DNA of 64,000 nt from the NCBI RefSeq assembly GCF_020515525.1, contig NZ_JAIYEP010000009.1:31334-95333 (forward strand), written 5' to 3'. Shown here piece by piece: positions 35,295 through 42,673 of the stretch (position 1 is its first letter; each line of letters starts with the position of its first letter). Source of the DNA: Rhodococcus yananensis. Lineage in GTDB: Bacteria > Actinomycetota > Actinomycetes > Mycobacteriales > Mycobacteriaceae. A program made the position numbers and the translations under genes. The notes under the pieces are model-generated. The model searched no databases and was not told the DNA's origin. It worked only from the letters and a program-made list of their open reading frames with translations.

Positions 35295-35476
35295 TGCCAT
35301 CAGACCTGAGGCGTTGCCACAGCACCTGAGGCAAACACAGGGATTCTGCCACCAAGTTGAGGCAGACACTCGTTCTACCTGCACGCTCTCGCCGACAAGC
35401 CCGCAGGATCGACATCTCCTTGCCTCAACAATGTGGCAGGAACGCCACGGCGTTGCTTCGCCACATTGTTGAGGCA
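35295..35476. repeat. Five-copy TGCCAC...TGAGGC motif array with long palindrome
   Basis: A 17-18-bp motif, (T/C)GCCA(C/T)-N5/6-(C/T)TGAGGC, occurs five times: 35295-35312, 35315-35332, 35347-35363, inverted at 35422-35438, and 35459-35476. The last two form a perfect 16-bp inverted repeat (GCCTCAACAATGTGGC and its complement) with a 21-nt loop. It resembles a set of protein-binding sites, as in transposon ends or plasmid iterons, or a strong cruciform. The remaining 280 bp to the alkylsulfatase show no gene. Confidence 0.65.
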
Positions 35477-35754
35477 TTGCTGGTCAGCGACCCATTCGTA
35501 CCTCAGATCGAAGGGCACAGGACATCTCTGTAAGGTTCCCGCCTTCGGATACCAACTTTTCGATTTCATATCTGCAGCAGACCTCTGAAGTGCGTGGGCC
35601 AGCGGTGATGCGTCTACAGCGGCGATTGATCAGCCTGTAATAGTGCGAGTCGCCGGGGAATTCATCCGTAGAGGATGAGGCGGGAGCGGGTGGGTTTCGT
35701 CATCCTGATGACGAGCCTGCTGGCCAGGCTCTTCGGTCACGCGGAAGGATCGCT

Positions 35755-37647
35755 ATGCCCGACTCATCGGACGACACCACCGTTATCGCTTCTGGCAGCC
35801 AGCAGGCGCAGTCGCTGCCGTTCTCCGACGTCCAAGACTTCGCCGATGCCGAGCGGGGGTTCGTTGCTGCTCTCGAACCTGCGGTCGTGAAAAGCGCGGC
35901 TGGGGACATCGTGTGGGACAGCGAGTCGTACGCCTTTCTGGAGGAGGACTGCCCGCCGACGGTCAATCCGAGTCTGTGGCGACAGTCGCGGTTGTGCGCT
36001 CGGCAGGGGCTGTTCGAGGTCACCGACCGCATCTACCAGGTACGTGGACTGGACCTGTCGAACATGACCCTCGTCGAGGGCGATACCGGGGTGATCGTCA
36101 TCGATCCGCTGATCTCCGAAGAAACGGCGGCTGCGGGTCTGGCCCTGTATCGAGCCCATCGGGGCGACCGCCCGGTCACGGGGGTGATCTACACCCATTG
36201 CCACATCGACCACTTCGGTGGTGTCAAAGGCGTCACGACGACCGAGGACGTTGCGGCCGGCCGATGCCCGATCCTGGCGCCGACCGGATTCGTCGAACAC
36301 GCCGTCGCCGAAAACGTCTATGCGGGCACGGCGATGGCCCGGCGCGCCGCCTATATGTACGGCGCGGCCCTACCGCGAGGCCCGCAGGGCGCGGTCGGTG
36401 CCGGACTGGGACCGACGACATCGACGGGAACGCCGACGCTGATCTCCCCGACGATCGACATCGATCACACCGGGCAGACGGAAACCGTCGACGGAATCAC
36501 CCTGGAGTTCCAGATGACCCCCGGCACCGAGGCGCCGGCGGAGATGAACTTCTACTTCCCCCAGCTGCGCGCACTGTGCATGGCGGAGAACGCCACCCAT
36601 ACCCTGCACAATCTGTTGACGCTGCGCGGTGCGCTGGTGCGCGACCCGCACGTGTGGTCGCAGTATCTGACCGAGTCGATCAACCGGTTCGCATCCCGCT
36701 CCGATGTCTTGTTCGCCTCGCATCACTGGCCGACCTGGGACACCGAGCGGCTGACCGAGTTCCTGTCTATCCAACGCGACCTGTACGGCTATCTGCACGA
36801 TCAGACACTGCGGGCACTCAACAAGGGCGCCACCGGCATCGAGATCGCCGAGGCGATCGAACTGCCACCGGCGCTCGAGAACGTGTGGCACACGCACGGC
36901 TACTACGGCAGCGTCAGCCACAACGTCAAAGCGATCTACCAGCGGTACATGGGCTGGTTCGACGGCAACCCCGCGCACTTGTGGGAGCACACCCCTGTCG
37001 AATCAGCCAAGCGACACGTGGAGTTCATGGGCGGCACCGACCGAATCCTCGAGAAGGCACGCAGATCCTTCACAGAAGGAGATTTCCGCTGGGTGGCGCA
37101 GGTGCTGAACTATGTGATCTTCGCCGACCCCACCAATACGGAGGCCACAGCGCTTCAGGCAGACACCCTCGAGCAACTCGGCTACGGTTCGGAGAACGGC
37201 ACCTGGCGGAACTTCTTCCTCATGGGCGCATATGAACTGCGCCACGGCGCGGTCGGCACACCGACCGTCACCGCCGCACCGGACATCGTCGGTGCCCTCA
37301 CCATCAAGCAGATCTTCGACGCGATCGCCCTGCGTGTGGACGGTCCACGTGCGTGGTCGGCGTCGCTGACGATCGACTGGAGATTCACCGACGAGAACGT
37401 CGTCCACCGTTGCCAGTTGCGCAACGGTCTGCTGGTGCATTTCGATGCCGACGGGTCGTTGCCGGCGCCGGACGCCACCATCATGCTGACCCGACCGGCT
37501 CTGATCGCGGTGCTGCTCGGTGGCGCCGATCCCGCCCCGCTCGTGGCGGACGGCACCATCGTCCCCGAGGGGATGGAGGGTGCGTTCGCGACGCTGGTGA
37601 GCTATCTCGATGATCCCGACCCGGACTTCGCCATCGTCACCCCGTGA
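35755..37647 (+). CDS. SdsA1-type alkylsulfatase (metallo-beta-lactamase fold)
   Basis: A 630-residue class III alkylsulfatase that should cleave alkyl sulfate esters to alcohol and sulfate. The zinc motif THCHIDH (147-153) and the family block MAENATHTLHN are present. The N-terminal DFADAERGFVAAL and a C-terminal SCP2-like lipid-binding domain (about 510-630, ending YLDDPDPDFAIVTP) complete the architecture. Pseudomonas SdsA1 is about 658 residues. No signal peptide is visible. It is 54 nt upstream of the SQD1 gene on the same strand, so co-transcription is likely. Confidence 0.93.
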   Translation: MPDSSDDTTVIASGSQQAQSLPFSDVQDFADAERGFVAALEPAVVKSAAGDIVWDSESYAFLEEDCPPTVNPSLWRQSRLCARQGLFEVTDRIYQVRGLDLSNMTLVEGDTGVIVIDPLISEETAAAGLALYRAHRGDRPVTGVIYTHCHIDHFGGVKGVTTTEDVAAGRCPILAPTGFVEHAVAENVYAGTAMARRAAYMYGAALPRGPQGAVGAGLGPTTSTGTPTLISPTIDIDHTGQTETVDGITLEFQMTPGTEAPAEMNFYFPQLRALCMAENATHTLHNLLTLRGALVRDPHVWSQYLTESINRFASRSDVLFASHHWPTWDTERLTEFLSIQRDLYGYLHDQTLRALNKGATGIEIAEAIELPPALENVWHTHGYYGSVSHNVKAIYQRYMGWFDGNPAHLWEHTPVESAKRHVEFMGGTDRILEKARRSFTEGDFRWVAQVLNYVIFADPTNTEATALQADTLEQLGYGSENGTWRNFFLMGAYELRHGAVGTPTVTAAPDIVGALTIKQIFDAIALRVDGPRAWSASLTIDWRFTDENVVHRCQLRNGLLVHFDADGSLPAPDATIMLTRPALIAVLLGGADPAPLVADGTIVPEGMEGAFATLVSYLDDPDPDFAIVTP

Positions 37648-37701
37648 CCGTGCTGGAGAGCGCGCCCCTCGGTGCAGCATCGTCAGGAAGGTGATCCACG
37701 C

Positions 37702-38928
37702 ATGCGGATCCTGGTGCTCGGTGGTGACGGATTCTGCGGCTGGCCGAGCGCGCTGCACCTGTCGGCCTGCGGTCACCACGTCACGATCGTCGACAACGGG
37801 GTCCGGCGACGGATCGACGAGGAACTCGGTGTCCGGTCGTTGACGCCGATCCGGTCGCTGAGCGAGCGGATCGAGGCCTGGGCAGAGGTAACGGGACGTC
37901 GGATCGCAATGATCGATCTCGATGTCGCGCGTAACTATGATGAGCTCGTCGAGCTCCTCGCCGCCGAACGTCCCGATGCGATTGTGCATTTTGCGGAGCA
38001 GCGGGCAGCGCCGTACTCGATGAAATCGCCGCAGCACAAGCGGTACACGATCGACAACAATCTCACCGGTACGCACAATGTGTTGGCGGCGGTGGTGCAG
38101 GTCGGGGTCGACACTCACCTCGTGCATCTGGGGACGATGGGTGTGTACGGCTACGAGTCGGCGCCAGTGGATCTGCCCGAGGGATATTTGACCGTTACCT
38201 ATCCCGATCGTGACGGCAACTCGCACAGCCGGGAGATCCTTTATCCCACACAGCCGGGAAGCGTCTACCACCTGACGAAGTCGCTGGATCAGTTGTTGTT
38301 CCAGTTCTACGCCCGCAATGACGGTCTGCGGATCACGGACTTGCATCAGGGGATCGTCTGGGGGACCCAGACCGAGGAGACCGCACTCGATGTCCGCCTG
38401 ATCAACCGGTTCGACTACGACGGCGACTACGGAACGGTCCTGAACCGGTTCCTTGCCCAGTCGGCGATCGGCTACCCATTGACCGTCCACGGGACCGGCG
38501 GCCAAACGCGCGCGTTCATCAACATCCGCGACACCGTGCGGTGCATCCGATTGGCAATCGAATCCGGATCCCGTGTCTCGGGTCGGGTCCGGGTGATGAA
38601 CCAGATCACCGAGACCCACCGGATATCGGATCTGGCCGATCTGGTGTCCTCGATCACAGGAGCGAGCATTGAACGGGTGGCCAACCCGAGAGCCGAGGCG
38701 GACAAGAACCTGTTGAGCGCCCGCAACGATCACCTGCTCGGGCTGGGCTTGAACCCGACACGACTGGAGACCGGTCTGCTCGAGGAATCGGTCGATATCG
38801 CCCAGAAGTACGCCGATCGCATCGACACCGGTCGGGTTCCCTGCACCTCCTACTGGAACGAGACACGCAGGGCTGCGGCCACGAGGCGGGAGGAAGAACC
38901 TCGACCGTCGCCGAGGAGCACAAAATGA
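37702..38928 (+). CDS. sqd1: UDP-sulfoquinovose synthase (SQD1-like)
   Basis: A 408-residue extended short-chain dehydrogenase that converts UDP-glucose and sulfite to UDP-sulfoquinovose. The NAD site is ILVLGGDGFCGWPSALHLS. The catalytic Thr and Tyr-x3-Lys are in LGTMGVYGYE and VYHLTKS. SQD1-specific blocks include VHFAEQRAAPYSMKS, DLHQGIVWGTQT and TRAFINIRDTVRCI. ATG 37702 fits the family start MRILVLGGDGFCG; the frame extends 30 nt further without similarity. No sqdX/SQD2 sulfolipid synthase follows; instead the next genes resemble cellulose synthase subunits, starting with a 4-nt overlap. Confidence 0.92.
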   Translation: MRILVLGGDGFCGWPSALHLSACGHHVTIVDNGVRRRIDEELGVRSLTPIRSLSERIEAWAEVTGRRIAMIDLDVARNYDELVELLAAERPDAIVHFAEQRAAPYSMKSPQHKRYTIDNNLTGTHNVLAAVVQVGVDTHLVHLGTMGVYGYESAPVDLPEGYLTVTYPDRDGNSHSREILYPTQPGSVYHLTKSLDQLLFQFYARNDGLRITDLHQGIVWGTQTEETALDVRLINRFDYDGDYGTVLNRFLAQSAIGYPLTVHGTGGQTRAFINIRDTVRCIRLAIESGSRVSGRVRVMNQITETHRISDLADLVSSITGASIERVANPRAEADKNLLSARNDHLLGLGLNPTRLETGLLEESVDIAQKYADRIDTGRVPCTSYWNETRRAAATRREEEPRPSPRSTK

Positions 38929-40817
38929 GCGACGGTGCGGACGAGCAGAAACAGCCATCCCCGGGCCGTCCGGACCCCCAGTACTTCCGCGGTGAGCACG
39001 GCCGCGTGGTACCGCGCGCGGCCTGGTGGAGCCTCGGTCTCGCTCTGGCCCTTCTGTTGGCGTTCGTCATCGTCCGCCCATCCTGGTTCACCGACGCTGC
39101 AGACGACGTGCCGCTCGACGTTCCGCCCGAACGCCACTTCACCAAGACCCTCGCCGGATCCGGACATGTCGACGGGGTGTGGCTTACCGACGATGCACCC
39201 TCGACCAGCTTCCTGGTGACCCTGCCCGCCGACTCCGGTCGTGACGAAACCCGCCTGCATCTGACGGGCACCACGCAGGTCGCGGAGGACACGACGGTGT
39301 TCCTGTCGGTGAGTATGGACGGACAACAGGTGCTCGAAAACCGCCTGCCCACCGGGGAGGTGCCCCTCGATCTCGTCGTCGACGTCCCGCACCAGGTGGC
39401 CGAGGACGGTCGCGTCCGGGTTCGGGTCCACGCCGAGGGCACCCGGCACGACCAGTCCTGCACCCCCGATCATTCCGCCGGGCTTCAGATCCATCTCGAC
39501 CCGACGAGTGTGCTCGAAGCGGCCCTCGTCGAGCCGGTGCACACGGTGCGCGATGCGGTGGCGTCCTGGGATCGCCAGGTCACGATCGTCCTTGTCGACC
39601 GCGGGGTCCAGTGGCGCACCACGGCGGCCCAACTGGGGATGGCGTTGACGCGGGCCGGGCAGGAGGTGAGGTATGCCGAGTCCGTGCCCGAGAACGATCG
39701 TCGCAACACGATCCTCGTCGGTCCCGCAGATGCACTGGACGCAGCGGCGGGGTGGACGTCCGATACCGGCGCGGACGGAAACGCCATCGTCGGCCGGATC
39801 GACAACGATCCGGTGCTGGGCGTGCTCACTGCGGACGGAGCGGTCCTGTCGACTTTTCTGACCCAGCCGACGGTCGCCACTGCCGATACGTCCGGTACCG
39901 ACCCCCGAGCGGTAGGCACGACACCTGAGCAGGGCAACGAGGTGCCATTGGAATCGCTGGGTGCGGACATGTCGGTCGGTTCCATCACCGAGACCCGGAG
40001 CTGGCAGGTGGCGTACTCACTTGCCGACCTGCCCGACGGCCGCATCCCGGAGGCCGTGCGCGTGTCCGTGGCGTTGCCCGCCTCGCCGCAGGACTTGACC
40101 TGGATCCTCAACACCCGCCTTGGCGGGAAACTTGTCGACAGCCGGAAGTTGAACGACACGGCCGGCACGGTGACCGTTCCACTGGCGGCGGCGGATCAGG
40201 TCGTGGAGAACTCGTTGACGTTCACAGTGCAACGCGATCGCGACCTCGGCGGCTGTGATGTGCGGGTGACGAGCTACCCGACGCAGCTACGGGCGGACTC
40301 GGCCTTGGTGCTCGGCAACGCTCCCGGTACCGGATTCACGGCGCTCCCTCGGCAGCTGGCGCCCGGATTCGCCGTTCACATGACCGGAGCCACCGACGAC
40401 AATGCCGTCGAGCAACTGAACTCCGTCGTCGGTGTCCTCACCGCATTCACCCCGGCCGAGTACGTTCCGGATTTTCTCTGGAATACACCCCCCGACGCCG
40501 AGCAACCGTTCATCCTGGTCGGGGACAGTCCTGCCGTGGCGCCGCGAATGCGTCTCGCGGACGGGCGCATCGTCTCGGAAACGGCCGGCCGCCTCGATAT
40601 CTCGTCGTTCGACACCGGGCTGGTGGTGGAGACCGCCACCAACATCGCAGCTGCGCCCGGACTCGTCATCCGGTATGCGGGGGATACCGGCGAGATTGCG
40701 CTGCCGGACTTCGGGACCGAGACGGCTCTGGTGGTCACCTCGCAGGGAAGTTTCGAAGTTCGCGCCGACGGCACCGTCCCGTCCAGGACGCCGCCACGCG
40801 AGAACATCCCCCGATGA
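38925..40817 (+). CDS. BcsB-like polysaccharide synthase accessory protein
   Basis: A 630-residue protein with a cytoplasmic N-terminus, one membrane span (about 33-50, WWSLGLALALLLAFVIV) and a large extracytoplasmic beta-rich part. It has the layout of cellulose synthase subunit B: two carbohydrate-binding-like modules (LVTLPADSGRDETRLHLTG and WQVAYSLADLPDGRIPEAVRV) alternating with flavodoxin-like domains. Classical BcsB has its membrane anchor at the C-terminus, so this orientation differs. It overlaps SQD1 upstream and the glycosyltransferase downstream by 4 nt each. A role in guiding the polymer out is inferred. Confidence 0.75.
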   Translation: MSDGADEQKQPSPGRPDPQYFRGEHGRVVPRAAWWSLGLALALLLAFVIVRPSWFTDAADDVPLDVPPERHFTKTLAGSGHVDGVWLTDDAPSTSFLVTLPADSGRDETRLHLTGTTQVAEDTTVFLSVSMDGQQVLENRLPTGEVPLDLVVDVPHQVAEDGRVRVRVHAEGTRHDQSCTPDHSAGLQIHLDPTSVLEAALVEPVHTVRDAVASWDRQVTIVLVDRGVQWRTTAAQLGMALTRAGQEVRYAESVPENDRRNTILVGPADALDAAAGWTSDTGADGNAIVGRIDNDPVLGVLTADGAVLSTFLTQPTVATADTSGTDPRAVGTTPEQGNEVPLESLGADMSVGSITETRSWQVAYSLADLPDGRIPEAVRVSVALPASPQDLTWILNTRLGGKLVDSRKLNDTAGTVTVPLAAADQVVENSLTFTVQRDRDLGGCDVRVTSYPTQLRADSALVLGNAPGTGFTALPRQLAPGFAVHMTGATDDNAVEQLNSVVGVLTAFTPAEYVPDFLWNTPPDAEQPFILVGDSPAVAPRMRLADGRIVSETAGRLDISSFDTGLVVETATNIAAAPGLVIRYAGDTGEIALPDFGTETALVVTSQGSFEVRADGTVPSRTPPRENIPR

Positions 40818-42673
40818 CCGGCACGGCGGACTTCCGCACCGAGGCGATCGCCGATCACTTCCGGTCGGTCGACAGTGCCCCGGCCGGGTACGCAGTCGAC
40901 CGGCCGGCGAGCGCGGCCAACGGTTTTCTCGTCACCTTCGCCGCGCTCGCCATCATCGTCATGTGTGTTCGGACGTATCTGATGCACACCGGGATCGACG
41001 CGCTTTCCCGCGATCTCGTCCTGACCTCTCGAGAGCGCGGGGACGTCGTCTTCCCGTTGCGCATGTTCCTCGTAGTGTTCTTCGTGACCTACGCCGTTTT
41101 CGCGTACTCGAATCGGTGGCGCCGACTGTTCATCGCAGGTGCTCTGCTCGGCAAGTTCGTCGTGTTCTGCGTCGTGACGGACGCCGGCGCCTGGATACTC
41201 CACGACTGCGGGCTGGTGTCGATCTCGACATTCGGGCTGCAGATGGCGTCCGGTCTGGCCGCACTGGCGTTGTTTCCGCACACTTTGTTGCGACAGGCGC
41301 ACCTACCCCGGCGGGTCCCGATGCCGACGAGCGCGGGTACGCCGGTGCGGGAGCTTGCTATCTGGTTCGGGTGCCTGGCAGCATCGATTCTGGTGACGGT
41401 GCTGCTCGTCCAGGTGCTCATCGAGATGGTCGACACCCTCAAGGACTGGGCGGTACTCGGGGGTCTGGGTGCGGGTGTGTTTCTCGTCCAACAGTTGTTC
41501 GCGTTGTCCACGGCGTGGTTCGGAGTGCGCAGGCTGCGGCGATCGCGCGAGGCCGGCGCCGGATTCGGGCCTGCGCTGGCGGTTCTCGTCCCGGCCCACA
41601 ACGAGGCCCACAGCATCGCCGCGACGATCCTGTCGGTCGATGAGGCAGCAGCCGGTTATCCGGGAGACATCCGTATCTACGTGGTGAACAACGCCTCCAC
41701 CGACACCACGCACCTCATCGCTCAGGAGGCGATCGACGGCTGTGTTCACCTCACCGGTGTGGTGCTCGAGTGTCCGATCCCGGGTAAGGCGATCGCGTTG
41801 AACCTCGGAATCGATCACATTGTCGAGGACTTCATCGTGCGCATCGACGCGGACACTGTCATCGGACCCGGCTCTCTGACGACGGCGATGACCCACTTCG
41901 TCGACCCGGCCGTCGGGTCGGTCGGCGGTCTACCGCTGCCCCGGCAAGAGACGACCTGGATCGACAAGGTCCGGCTCGTCGAGGTGTATATGCGGCACGG
42001 ATTCTTCCAGGTCTCGCTCGACGGATACCTGGGTGTGCTCGGTGTCCCCGGCATGTTCACTGTGTACCGACGTGAGCCGGTCGTCGCGGTCGGGGGCATG
42101 GTGCAGGGCATGAACGGTGAGGACACCGACATCTGTATTCGTCTGACGGCGGCGGGATTCCGTTGCATTTCCGACCCCGCGGCGGTTTATCACAGCGAGA
42201 CACCCGCCTCGTATGCGCACCTGCGGGAACAGCGCACACGGTGGTTTCGCAGCATCTACCACCTTGCTGCTCGTAATCGGGAGATGCTGTTCGATCGGCG
42301 CTCGATGACCGGGACGTTCGTTCTTCCCTTCCAACTGGTCAACGCTGCCCGTCGTGCCATGCTCGGGCCGCTGCTTCTGTTCGCGTTCCTGGCGGAGATG
42401 TTCTTCCATGCCACGTTCAGCACGATGCGCTGGCAACCTGTGGTGGCGACACTGTTGGGGATGTCCATGTTCGTGACGATCCTGGTCTGTCTGCTGTGGC
42501 GGCCGAGTTCGGTCAAATACATCCCGGCGTATCTCGTCTTCCGGGTGCTGCGCAGTTACTTCACCCTTCTGGCGGCATTGACCCTCGTCTATCCATCGAT
42601 GCATCCACCCCGCCTGTGGTTCAGAGCAGACCGCACCGGATGGCCGCCGAGATCGCTTCGCCGCGCGTCCTGA
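40814..42673 (+). CDS. BcsA-like processive glycosyltransferase (GT2)
   Basis: A 619-residue membrane glycosyltransferase. About five to six spans lie before residue 240, then a cytosolic GT2 domain, then about three spans. The processive-synthase motifs are all present: LVPAHNEAHS, the DxD in RIDADTVIG (about 345-347), GEDTD (about 436) and QRTRW (473-477). There is no C-terminal PilZ domain, so c-di-GMP control as in BcsA is unlikely. Directly coupled to SQD1 and the BcsB-like gene, it may polymerise a sulfoquinovose- or glucose-containing chain. The 3' end overlaps the convergent LuxR gene by 53 nt. Confidence 0.88.
   Translation: MTGTADFRTEAIADHFRSVDSAPAGYAVDRPASAANGFLVTFAALAIIVMCVRTYLMHTGIDALSRDLVLTSRERGDVVFPLRMFLVVFFVTYAVFAYSNRWRRLFIAGALLGKFVVFCVVTDAGAWILHDCGLVSISTFGLQMASGLAALALFPHTLLRQAHLPRRVPMPTSAGTPVRELAIWFGCLAASILVTVLLVQVLIEMVDTLKDWAVLGGLGAGVFLVQQLFALSTAWFGVRRLRRSREAGAGFGPALAVLVPAHNEAHSIAATILSVDEAAAGYPGDIRIYVVNNASTDTTHLIAQEAIDGCVHLTGVVLECPIPGKAIALNLGIDHIVEDFIVRIDADTVIGPGSLTTAMTHFVDPAVGSVGGLPLPRQETTWIDKVRLVEVYMRHGFFQVSLDGYLGVLGVPGMFTVYRREPVVAVGGMVQGMNGEDTDICIRLTAAGFRCISDPAAVYHSETPASYAHLREQRTRWFRSIYHLAARNREMLFDRRSMTGTFVLPFQLVNAARRAMLGPLLLFAFLAEMFFHATFSTMRWQPVVATLLGMSMFVTILVCLLWRPSSVKYIPAYLVFRVLRSYFTLLAALTLVYPSMHPPRLWFRADRTGWPPRSLRRAS

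Noticed and set aside
37702..38928. Generic UDP-glucose epimerase for the SQD1 gene
   Set aside because: The SQD1-specific blocks (VHFAEQRAAPYSMKS, DLHQGIVWGTQT) are present, which ordinary epimerases lack.
37003..38958. A 651-codon open frame on the minus strand
   Set aside because: It lies antisense to the alkylsulfatase and SQD1 and has the Arg/Asp/His-rich composition of a high-GC shadow frame with no family motif.
38925..42673. A standard cellulose synthase operon
   Set aside because: The GT2 lacks PilZ, BcsC/BcsZ/BcsG-type genes are missing, the BcsB-like anchor is N-terminal, and SQD1 is the coupled partner.
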